From: Streptomyces sp. P9-A2
GTDB lineage: Bacteria > Actinomycetota > Actinomycetes > Streptomycetales > Streptomycetaceae
Assembly: GCF_036634175.1 (NCBI RefSeq)
Contig: NZ_JAZIFX010000001.1
Coordinates: 6,944,001-7,008,000, forward strand
Direction of reading: 5' to 3'
Length of the DNA stretch: 64,000 nt
Of this stretch, positions 17,185 to 24,470 are shown piece by piece. The translations under genes were made by a program, and so were the position numbers. Under the pieces are notes generated by a model. That model was not told where the DNA came from, did not search any database, and saw only the letters and a program-made list of their open reading frames with translations. Positions within the stretch are counted from its first letter, which is position 1, and each line of letters begins with the position of its first letter.

Positions 17185-17676
17185 ATGACGCCAACCGTCC
17201 CCCACAGCACGCCGGTTACCGTACGTATGTTCTCCCAGCGGTTCAGCTCCACCCCGCTGGGCGCCCGACTCGCGCGACAGCTCGCGCTGTACCGGCTGGA
17301 CAGCTGGGGCTACCCCTACGGATCCGCCGTGTCCGACGCCGCCGCCCTGATCGTCGCCGAGCTGGGCGCGAACGCCGTCACGCACGGCCGCGTACCGGGC
17401 CGCGACTTCGAGCTCCGGCTCACGCTGTGCGGAGCAGCGGCCTTATGCGACGCCCCCGGGGCAGGCGCCGACCTTGCCCGCGTCCTCCGTATCGACGTCT
17501 CCGACACCCGCGGCGAACGCCGCCCGCCCCGCCCCGGCGAGATCGCCGCCCCGGACGCCTCCGCCGTCGGAGGCCGGGGCCTGCTCCTCGTCGAGGCGCT
17601 CGCCGACCGGTGGGAGGTTCTGGACCGGCTGCCGGTAGGCAAGACTGTCCGCGCCGAACTGGATCTGCCGCGCTGA
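17185..17676 (+). CDS. ATP-binding protein, HATPase_c_2 / anti-sigma-factor type
   Basis: This 163-residue GHKL-fold protein has the N-box ELGANAVTHG and the G1/G2 pattern VSDTRGE followed by GGRGLLLVEALADRW, the signature of the SpoIIAB/RsbW-like HATPase_c_2 group. The enzyme-like region covers nearly the whole protein. In streptomycetes such genes sit opposite WhiJ-like XRE regulators with DUF397 partners, which is exactly this arrangement. A decayed copy of the same gene's 3' end lies at 23,066-23,103. Kinase activity is not proven for these proteins; a regulatory role is inferred. Confidence 0.85.
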   Translation: MTPTVPHSTPVTVRMFSQRFSSTPLGARLARQLALYRLDSWGYPYGSAVSDAAALIVAELGANAVTHGRVPGRDFELRLTLCGAAALCDAPGAGADLARVLRIDVSDTRGERRPPRPGEIAAPDASAVGGRGLLLVEALADRWEVLDRLPVGKTVRAELDLPR

Positions 17677-18301
17677 CGCCCGCGCGATCGGCCGACGGCC
17701 CTCCTGCCGGTCCGGACCCCAGGGCTTCGGTGTAGTCGTTTTGATCGTGTGAGGGGATCGCGCTCCGGCGAGGAACGCGCAGGCCGACGTCCGTGCCTGC
17801 TGTGTACCGAACCTCGCCCGACATGACGAGACATCAGCGACCGGGCGTCAGCCGACTACGCCGAAGTCCTGACCGAAGAGGGCCCGGCAGTACGCGACTT
17901 CCGGTTCGCGCTCCATTCGGAAGCCGCCGGTGGGGGTCTCCGTTGTTGCGTTGCCGGACCATCCGGTTGCTTTCTGCTTCGCTCTTCGAGATGCACGACG
18001 AATGGTTCGCCTTACCTCGCAGCCACCTCCGCGGAGGCGATATGGGTGATATCTACCGTAAGCTTTCTTCTGGTTCCTCCGCGCTACTCGACGCACCGAA
18101 ATGCAACCGCCAGTTGATCTCCAACATCATGACGAGGGATACTGGTTGGCGGATGCGTGTCCCGGCCGAGCGGTACTCGCTTCGGTATCCTCCCGTGCGG
18201 GTCCTCGGAGGCCATTTACCCTGAGATTGCTGGGCAGTTGACCTCAAGGTTTCGTGGTAGCGTCCTTGTTCGGAGGGACAGTGCAACCTGAAAGGGAAAT
18301 C
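17677..18301. other. Non-coding spacer with possible gene remnant
   Basis: No convincing gene is present in these 625 bases. A minus-strand frame ending near 17,848 finishes in a protein-like tail (EREPEVAYCRALFGQDFGVV), but its upstream part is Arg-rich noise, so it is at most a remnant of a lost gene. The segment around 18,036-18,200 is lower in GC than its surroundings and could hold the promoter of the next gene. Confidence 0.4.
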
Positions 18302-18910
18302 GTGAACACGGAGAAGATCGCCGCTCGCCGCCTCTCGCTGGAAGAGGTGATGAAGCTCGGTGTGAAGGACAGGGTCTTCGTTTCCGCCGACACGGCAGAA
18401 CTCAAGCTTCCCGACTGCTATGTCCCTGCTTTCCTGACCGAGTCCGGTGAGGATTTCAAGGGCGGCTCGATCACGGCGAGAACCATATTCAAGGAAGAGG
18501 TCTCCTGCCTTCCCGACAGCGAGGACGAAGCCGGGATCTACTTGGCCGACGAGGGCGGCTCGGTGACCATCGAGGTCCTCCAGTCCGCCGGTGTCGTGCT
18601 GGACCTGACGCTTTTCGTCCCTGGTGCGGACAAGGGGGCCCTCACGGCCCTTTACGCTGCGGCCCGGCAGGCGTTCGGCGCCGACATCGTGCAGATATGG
18701 CGCCAGGGCCTCAAAGAGGTTCCCGACGTGAAGGTCGACATCTTCGAGGAGCAGATTCCCCGGGGGCGCAAGGGAGGCGACAGCCCCATGCGTGACCGTC
18801 GCGCGATCGACACCTACCCCACCCGTGCGGAATTCGTCGAGTTCTCCGCGGGGCGGAAACTGGTTGTCGAGGTTCACAAGCCGGCTGTTGACGACACCCC
18901 GACCATCTGA
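18302..18910 (+). CDS. Hypothetical protein, unknown family
   Basis: This is a 202-residue acidic protein with no family I recognise. It has alternating strands and helices (VTIEVLQSAGVVLDLTLFV, then a helix ALTALYAAARQAFG), no signal peptide and no membrane segment. GTG 18302 is preceded by AAGGGA; GTG 18281, with GGAGGGA before it, is also possible. Its TGA stop is the exact insertion point of the IS that follows: the 3-base duplication re-creates the stop, so the coding region is intact. It sits between the regulatory trio and the IS block inside the defence island. A defence link is only positional. Confidence 0.6.
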   Translation: MNTEKIAARRLSLEEVMKLGVKDRVFVSADTAELKLPDCYVPAFLTESGEDFKGGSITARTIFKEEVSCLPDSEDEAGIYLADEGGSVTIEVLQSAGVVLDLTLFVPGADKGALTALYAAARQAFGADIVQIWRQGLKEVPDVKVDIFEEQIPRGRKGGDSPMRDRRAIDTYPTRAEFVEFSAGRKLVVEVHKPAVDDTPTI

Positions 18911-18923
18911 GCTTGTTCTTTAT

Positions 18924-20396
18924 CTACCAAGATCTTCCGGGCTTGCCGATGGCCTTGAGGGTCTCGGGGCGTTTGACGGTTTTCCCGACGTCGTAGCGGG
19001 GTGCCCGGTGTTTGTTCTTGGCGCCGGGTGGCCGTCCGGGACCGGTGCCACGAGGTTTGGGAACACGGCTCGGACAGGCGAGGTGGGCACGGATGTTCCT
19101 GAACCCCCGGCGGACCCGGGCCGGGGTGAGCCGACCGAGGGTGGTCGGTTTCTCCCACGGTCGGCGGAGGTCCTCCGCGAGGGGCCGGGCGAGCCGGAGC
19201 TGGGTGTGAGCGACGATCAGGAGCCAGGTCCAGCGGTCCGCGGCCTCAGGAGTGCGGAGTTTCGGGGTGGTCCAGCCCAGGGTCTGCTTCGCGAAGCGGA
19301 AGGTGTGCTCCAGGTCGAAGCGGCGCAGGAACGCTTGCCAGAAGCGGTCCACGTCGTCCGGGGTGGCGCCAGTCTTCGAGGACCACAACCACACCGGCGG
19401 AGCATCCCGGTCTTTGGACAGGTGCTCAACCTTCAGCCGGATCAACGTCACTTCCACCAGGGGAAGTTCGCCCTCATGGTCCAGCCAGGAGGAACGGTGA
19501 GTGAGCCGGGGGTGGACCCGGTCCCATGCCTGGGTTTCGGCCTTGCCGTAGTTGCTGGTGTCCGTGATCGTGGTGATTGCGGGCTCCGGCCAGGTCTCCG
19601 GCTTGGTGAAGCGGAATTCCGGGCCGTGCTTGGGTGGCCGGCCGTTGACGCCGGGCATTCTCGGTGGCTTTGGTAGACGCATCACGCGGTCGGAGCGGAC
19701 CCTGCCGACCATCTCAACCGGCAGGTCGCGCAGCACCCAGGCCAGACGGGTCACGTCGTAGCCCGCGTCACTGACGATCACAATGGCAGGATCCCCGGCC
19801 TGCCACTGACCAGCGGTGATGAGCCGCTCGACGACACCTCTCAGCTGGTCGGCGGTGACGGCGGTCGCGTCGTCCACCGGACCCAGCCGCACGGCGTCGA
19901 GGATCGCGGTCCAGGACGTGGCGCCAGGCTCCAGCACTGCCACGAAGGAGTAGGGCCAGCCCGGAATGAACTGCGACGCTGCCTTTGCGTGACCGTAGAC
20001 GTGGCAGAACAGGCGCTCTGCCGAGCAGGGCGCGTCCGAGCGAAGCCACGGCGACACATCGACCGCCAGGACCAGACGCCCGCCGTCGAAACGCGGCAGC
20101 GACAGCCCGGCCAGCACCGTCTGCAACCGATCGATGTTGATCCTGCCGTGGTTCAGGCCGCCGTACATCGCACCGTGCCCACGCCGATGCTCAGGCAACA
20201 GCGTCAAATCCACCGGTGACTTCACCGCACCGTCAGCGCACAGCATCGCGTCCACCAGCTCGAACAACTCGTCGCGCCGAGCGGTCAGACACTCATAGAA
20301 CTCACCCCGGAAGCGTGACGCATCTGCGAACGCTTCCCTCCGGACAGCATCAGGCAGCAGACTCACCCTCACGGCCTTCGTCGTGGTCACGTGCAC
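18924..20396 (-). CDS. Transposase, DDE type (NF041680-like family)
   Basis: This 490-residue transposase lies within the perfect inverted repeats. Candidate catalytic acidic residues are in LAVDVSPWL, IVIVSDAGYDVTRL and RRFDLEHTFRFAKQ, the last resembling the Glu region of the IS4-like DDE fold. The C-terminal tail is rich in Lys/Arg and overlaps the left inverted repeat. GTG 20396 is the longest start. The reading frame is full length, so the element may still be active. It matches a transposase type frequent in actinomycetes; the exact IS family needs a search. Confidence 0.85.
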   Translation of the reverse strand: MHVTTTKAVRVSLLPDAVRREAFADASRFRGEFYECLTARRDELFELVDAMLCADGAVKSPVDLTLLPEHRRGHGAMYGGLNHGRINIDRLQTVLAGLSLPRFDGGRLVLAVDVSPWLRSDAPCSAERLFCHVYGHAKAASQFIPGWPYSFVAVLEPGATSWTAILDAVRLGPVDDATAVTADQLRGVVERLITAGQWQAGDPAIVIVSDAGYDVTRLAWVLRDLPVEMVGRVRSDRVMRLPKPPRMPGVNGRPPKHGPEFRFTKPETWPEPAITTITDTSNYGKAETQAWDRVHPRLTHRSSWLDHEGELPLVEVTLIRLKVEHLSKDRDAPPVWLWSSKTGATPDDVDRFWQAFLRRFDLEHTFRFAKQTLGWTTPKLRTPEAADRWTWLLIVAHTQLRLARPLAEDLRRPWEKPTTLGRLTPARVRRGFRNIRAHLACPSRVPKPRGTGPGRPPGAKNKHRAPRYDVGKTVKRPETLKAIGKPGRSW

Positions 20397-20525
20397 CTTG
20401 GTCGGAGCACAGGATCAGACGAAGGCCGCCCCCACGTCCGGCGAATCCCCGTGCGAGCGAATCCGTTCGAGACGCCATTCGAGACCGTGGCACCATGTAC
20501 CGCATGACGACGAACCGAAAGGTCC

Positions 20526-20924
20526 ATGCCGCGTAGACGGCCAGGACAGATCCGTGCCGGCGCCCCTACCGGCCACCGGACAACGGGCGCAAGGCCAGTC
20601 ATCGACGGCCTGTCTTCGCGTGCACTGTCCGAGATCATCCGTCTCGAGCGCACCCGCAACTATCTGCAGCCAGGCGACGTCAGCGCGGCTGTGGGCCTGT
20701 GGAAGGACTACGTCCACCAGCCCGAGCGTGCTCTGTGGCACGACTACGAGTGGGGCAACGTGCACTGGTACTGCTGCGGCAACCCCCTCGAAGCCCGAGC
20801 CCTCCTCGACACCGTGATGCAGGCCATATCACCACGAAGCGCCCGCGAACTTAAGAAGGTTGTCAGCCGGTCAGACGCCGTCTGGAACCTTCCGTCCCCG
20901 CCCTATGACGCGGACGGTAGATAA
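20526..20924 (+). CDS. Passenger gene of the insertion sequence, unknown function
   Basis: This is a 132-residue open frame divergent from the transposase and wholly inside the element. Its stop codon lies within the right inverted repeat. The C-terminal two thirds (from about LSSRALSEIIRLERT) reads like a real helical protein with a WKDYVHQPERALWHDYEWG core and a CC pair. No family is recognised. It may be an accessory factor of transposition or cargo. The N-terminal 25 residues are low-complexity, and the start could be further in. Confidence 0.5.
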   Translation: MPRRRPGQIRAGAPTGHRTTGARPVIDGLSSRALSEIIRLERTRNYLQPGDVSAAVGLWKDYVHQPERALWHDYEWGNVHWYCCGNPLEARALLDTVMQAISPRSARELKKVVSRSDAVWNLPSPPYDADGR

Positions 20925-20996
20925 AGAACAAGCTGAGAGTGCGTTTGAGATCTCGGGCATGCTCGGGTTCGCCTGGTGACGGCACCCGGGCAGGAC

Positions 20997-21599
20997 TCAG
21001 GTGAGGAGCCGGATGGCGGGAGCGTCTTTGCTGGTGGCGAGCGGGTGGTCGCAATGGCCGCACGTGTTGCGTACCGGCCGGATCACGTTGGTCTGGACGC
21101 TGAACGTTCCGGACTGTCGGGCCTGAGGGCAGTAGTACCCGAGATGCAGGCGGACCCATGGCGTGAGCGACAGCGCGGTGGCCGCTTGGTTGCGCTTCGT
21201 GTCGTGGAATGGCGCCCACCAGTAGTCGACGACGGCCCGCAGTACCGCCCGCTCCCGCTCGTCGGTGATGTCGAAGGCGGCGATCCGGGCCGCGGTGGGG
21301 TGTTCGGGGTGCTCCTCATCAGCCGAACACAGGGCGTACTCCTGCCCGTGCTGGAAAGAGGTCGTGCGCCGGGTGCGTTGGCAGATGAAGCAGTCCAGAC
21401 TCAGCTCCAGCCTTTTTTGCCAATGCAGGTTGTGAAAGCCCTCGCCCTGCAGAGGGCCGGTCAGTTCAGCAGTGATCTCAACGCTTCGCAGCACCGCGCG
21501 ATCATCCCAGACCGCGGCCGAGACCTCACCTGCGCCGCCGATCCTGTGCGCACCGGCTCTTGCCCGCGTGGATCCGCTGATCCCGCGGACGCTTGACAT
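20997..21599 (-). CDS. Cys-rich passenger protein within the IS5-family element
   Basis: This 200-residue protein is encoded downstream of and in the same direction as the transposase, inside the inverted repeats. Cysteine pairs (CFICQ near the middle, then CPQ and CGHC toward the end) suggest one or two zinc ribbons. Other features are an AVVDYWWAPFHDTK segment and an HNLHWQKR motif. The family is not recognised. ATG 21599 is chosen because the sequence further upstream overlaps the transposase end and looks non-coding. A role in transposition, or as cargo, is possible. Confidence 0.5.
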   Translation of the reverse strand: MSSVRGISGSTRARAGAHRIGGAGEVSAAVWDDRAVLRSVEITAELTGPLQGEGFHNLHWQKRLELSLDCFICQRTRRTTSFQHGQEYALCSADEEHPEHPTAARIAAFDITDERERAVLRAVVDYWWAPFHDTKRNQAATALSLTPWVRLHLGYYCPQARQSGTFSVQTNVIRPVRNTCGHCDHPLATSKDAPAIRLLT

Positions 21600-21627
21600 T
21601 GCCCCGCCCCGGCAAATGCCCGCTTCC

Positions 21628-22479
21628 TCACAAAGCCGCCCGGAAGAGAGGGCGGGGACCTGGTCGAGTGGCTGGTCGGCTGCGGGTGAGCCGACGGACC
21701 ATGACACCGATCATGGCCCAGCGGATCATAGTCTCGGCATGGGCGGGGCTGGTCTCGTAGTCGCGGGCCAGGCGGCGGTGGGCGGTCAGCCAGGCGAAGG
21801 TCCGCTCGATCGCCCACCGCTTGGGTTGGACCCGGAAGCCGCGTTGGCCTGGGTCCTTTCGGACGATCTCCAATTCGCGGCCGAGGATCTGGGCGGTCCA
21901 GTCGGCCAGGCGGCCGGCGAAGCCCTGATCGGCCCAAATCTTCCGCACGGGCGGGTGGTCCAGACGTGCCCACAGCAGCGGGCGCTTCGCTCCGTCACGG
22001 TCCTGGATGCTCGCGGCTACGACACGGATGGCCAGCAGCAGGCCGAGGGTGTCGGTGACCAGGAACCGCTTGCGCCCCTTGACCTTCTTGCCCGCGTCGA
22101 AACCGCGTGTGGCGGCGGGAACGGTGTCAGCACTGCGGACCGACTGCGAGTCGATCAGCCCGGCACTCGGTTCTGCTTCCCTCTCTTCAGCCTGGCGGAC
22201 CTGGGCGCGCAGAGTGTCGTGGACGCGGACGACGGTGCCCTCGTCGTGCCAGCGCACGAAGTACCAGTACACGGTCTGCCAGGGCGGAAAGTCGTGCGGC
22301 AGTTGCCGCCAGGCGCAGCCGGTCCGCACCACATAGAAGATCGCATCCACGATCCGGCGGCGCGGGTGCTTCTCGCGCCGTCCGCCCTTCGGTCCCGTCC
22401 GTGGTGGCGGGAGCAGCGGCTCCACCAGCGCCCACTGCGCATCGGTCAGGTCCGACGGATATCCCCCAGTACCGATCAC
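21628..22479 (-). CDS. IS5-family transposase
   Basis: This 283-residue DDE transposase has an N-terminal SDLTDAQWALVEPLLPP motif and a DAIFYVVRTGCAWRQLP segment, both typical of IS5-family proteins. The catalytic residues are Asp in GLIDSQSV, Asp in ADQGFAG and Glu in WAIERTFAWL. It starts at GTG 22479 next to the right end of the element and is full length in one frame, with no programmed frameshift needed. Confidence 0.95.
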   Translation of the reverse strand: MIGTGGYPSDLTDAQWALVEPLLPPPRTGPKGGRREKHPRRRIVDAIFYVVRTGCAWRQLPHDFPPWQTVYWYFVRWHDEGTVVRVHDTLRAQVRQAEEREAEPSAGLIDSQSVRSADTVPAATRGFDAGKKVKGRKRFLVTDTLGLLLAIRVVAASIQDRDGAKRPLLWARLDHPPVRKIWADQGFAGRLADWTAQILGRELEIVRKDPGQRGFRVQPKRWAIERTFAWLTAHRRLARDYETSPAHAETMIRWAMIGVMVRRLTRSRPATRPGPRPLFRAAL

Positions 22480-22533
22480 GGCAGGCTCAACGGCCGCTAC
22501 CGCTATAGGACACGGCAGATCTCAAACACGCTC

Positions 22534-23186
22534 TGAGGCGGCGTCACCTCGCTGAATCGTCCGGTAATGCGTGGGCGCGTCCTCGCTCCCGGGATGTCCC
22601 AAGGGCCCGGCCGGTACCAACGGCGCCACGTCGGTGACGCGGCACGGGGCGACGCACAGGTGAACACATAGCGGGTGAACACATAGCCCGGGTGGGTGGG
22701 CCTCGCCTCCGCATACCGGACGCGGCTCAAAGTGTGAGCACCTGGCGGGCAAGTGTCACGTGAGTGCTCAAACGAGCGGCGTGAGGGCAGTTGTGGCCAA
22801 AGTGCTCATGCTTTTGGACGGTGTGTCCCGCTCGGGGCGCGGGTGTCCGTCCCGCGGTATCGCGCACGTCGGTGAACCGGTGGGCGACGGCCATCGAGCC
22901 GTTGGCGTTGTCGACGTCCGTGACCACTGGCCCCGGTCGCGGACCCGCCGTACTCATGGCGGCGGCTCCATCGAAGCGAGACGGCCCGGGCGATCACCGG
23001 GCTGCGGCCGTTTCGGCAACCGGTTCCGAGTGCGCGGCGACTTCTCGACGGGCATCGGTCGACGAGACCGTCCGCGCCGAACCGGACCTGCCGCACTGAC
23101 GCCACAGCCCGCCGTCTATAGGGTTGGCTGATCGCGGACGCACCGTGTGTGGGCGCGGTCACGGACGAGGGCGGCGACGGGGAGTC
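22534..23186. other. Intergenic region with remnants, before the five-gene operon
   Basis: These 653 bases contain no convincing complete gene. A 15-bp direct repeat (GTGAACACATAGC core) occurs twice near 22,660-22,690. Near its right end lies a decayed copy of an anti-sigma-like HATPase 3' end. The promoter of the DUF262 operon should be in the last 150 bases, but no clear boxes could be assigned. Confidence 0.45.
22990..23103 (+). pseudogene. Remnant of a HATPase (anti-sigma-like) gene 3' end
   Basis: Bases 23,066-23,103 match 17,643-17,680, the end of the intact HATPase gene, at 34 of 38 positions, including the TGA stop (reads ETVRAEPDLPH then stop, against KTVRAELDLPR). The upstream part is too degraded to read as the GRGLLLV motif. 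It shows that a second regulatory trio, or a duplication, once lay directly before the DUF262 operon. Confidence 0.5.
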
Positions 23187-24470
23187 ATGGCGGGCCTGGA
23201 GGACAGCGGCAGCAGGCGGACCGGCGGGGGCGAGCGGGCCAGGGGGTACCAGCGGTATCTGCCGGTCGACGAGGACGACGACCTCGAATTGGCCGGGCTC
23301 TTCTCCGAGTACGCGCCGGTCGAGGTCGGTGACGACGGCCGGCCGACGGGCGTCGAACTGGAGGAACCCGCCGACGAGGCCGGTACCGAGGAGGCGCCGG
23401 ACTCGATCTCGGCGCCCTTCCGGCCCGAGAGCATCAAGATCGACACCCAGTCGACCACCGTCGACCTGCTGCTGTCCCGGCTGCGGGAGGGCATGATCGA
23501 CCTGGCGCCGGACTTCCAGCGCCGGGCCGGCATCTGGAGCGACGTCCAGCAGAGCAGCCTCATCGAGTCACTGCTGCTGCGCATCCCGATCTCGTCGTTC
23601 CACATGGCGCAGGACGAGGAGGACAACTGGGCCGTCGTGGACGGCATCCAGCGGCTGACGGCGATCGCCCGGTTCATGGCGCCGGAGACCGTCGGCATGC
23701 CTCCGCTGACGCTGCGGGGGCTGGACTACCTCAAGCAGTTCCACGGCCGCGGGTACGCCGACCTGTCCGGGCGGCTCAAGATCCGGCTGCGCGAGACACA
23801 GCTCGTGGTGCACATCATCCAGCAGGGAACGCCGGAGACGGTCAAGTTCAACGTGTTCTCCCGGATCAACACCGGCGGCATGCCGCTGAAGCCGCAGGAG
23901 ATCCGGCACGCCATGATCGGCGGAGCGGCGCGCAACTACCTCGCCGACCTCGCGGAGGACCCGGCCTTCCTGACCGCGACCGGCGAGAGCGTGTCGAACG
24001 AGCGGATGGCGGACCGGGAGATGGTCCTGCGGTTCATGGCGTTCCGCATGAGCGACCCGTCCGAGCACACCGAACGGGACTTCGACCAGTTCCTCGTCGA
24101 CGCCATGCACCGGATCAACCGGCTGACCCCGGAGCAGCGGGAGCTGCTGGCCATCGAGTTCAGGGCCGCGATGCGCTGTGCGTCGGACCTCTTCGGCGAC
24201 CACGCCTTCCGGAAGTGGCACGGCAACAGGGCCAAGTCTCCTATCAACAAGGCCCTGTTCGAGGCCGTCGCGGTCAATCTGGCCGTACTCGACGATCACA
24301 GGCGTGATCTTTTGGTAGCGTCGCGTGACAGTGTGCTCAAGGGGTTCTTCGGGTTGATGAAGGACTGGGACTTCGACCGCTCCATCTCGGTCGCCACCGG
24401 CGACCCGAGGAAGGTGCGGACCCGGTTCGACATGATGAACGAGCTTTTCCAGGGGAGACGGTGGGGATGA
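23187..24470 (+). CDS. DUF262 (ParB-like) domain protein
   Basis: This 427-residue protein has the DUF262 signatures in order: DFQRR..W (about 109), VVDGIQRLTAI (about 150) and FSRINTGGMPLKPQE (about 223). DUF262 is the ParB-like NTPase/DNA-binding half of GmrS/GmrSD and SspE-type restriction enzymes. The DUF1524 HNH nuclease half is absent; the C-terminal 150 residues are helical and unassigned. An acidic N-terminal tail of about 80 residues precedes the domain. ATG 23187 has GGGGAG close by. It overlaps the ATPase gene by 4 bases (ATGA). It probably acts as a nucleotide-dependent sensor or regulator in the defence operon. Confidence 0.85.
   Translation: MAGLEDSGSRRTGGGERARGYQRYLPVDEDDDLELAGLFSEYAPVEVGDDGRPTGVELEEPADEAGTEEAPDSISAPFRPESIKIDTQSTTVDLLLSRLREGMIDLAPDFQRRAGIWSDVQQSSLIESLLLRIPISSFHMAQDEEDNWAVVDGIQRLTAIARFMAPETVGMPPLTLRGLDYLKQFHGRGYADLSGRLKIRLRETQLVVHIIQQGTPETVKFNVFSRINTGGMPLKPQEIRHAMIGGAARNYLADLAEDPAFLTATGESVSNERMADREMVLRFMAFRMSDPSEHTERDFDQFLVDAMHRINRLTPEQRELLAIEFRAAMRCASDLFGDHAFRKWHGNRAKSPINKALFEAVAVNLAVLDDHRRDLLVASRDSVLKGFFGLMKDWDFDRSISVATGDPRKVRTRFDMMNELFQGRRWG

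Larger units (their letters stand above)
18911..20933. mobile_element. Insertion sequence with perfect 18-bp inverted repeats
   Basis: This 2023-bp element has the ends GCTTGTTCTTTATCTACC (18,911-18,928) and its exact complement (20,916-20,933). It is flanked by TGA on both sides (18,908-18,910 and 20,934-20,936), the likely target duplication. It carries a DDE-type transposase on the minus strand and a divergent small gene. It abuts an IS5-family element on the right that uses the same TGA. Confidence 0.88.
20937..22533. mobile_element. IS5-family insertion sequence carrying an extra gene
   Basis: This is a 1597-bp element. Its left end GAGTGCGTTTGAGATCT (20,937-20,953) and the complement of its right end (22,517-22,533) match at 15 of 17 bases. 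TGA flanks both sides (20,934-20,936 and 22,534-22,536), fitting the T-N-A 3-bp target of several IS5 subgroups. It holds an IS5-type transposase and a downstream zinc-ribbon-like gene, which makes it longer than a usual IS5 element. Confidence 0.85.

Noticed and set aside
17793..18224. Plus-strand 143-codon frame before the orphan gene
   Set aside because: Amino-acid composition changes erratically along its length and no start signal or domain is visible.
22727..22957. Minus-strand 76-codon frame with somewhat protein-like composition
   Set aside because: No ribosome site, no recognised family, and it lies among gene remnants; insufficient to call a gene.
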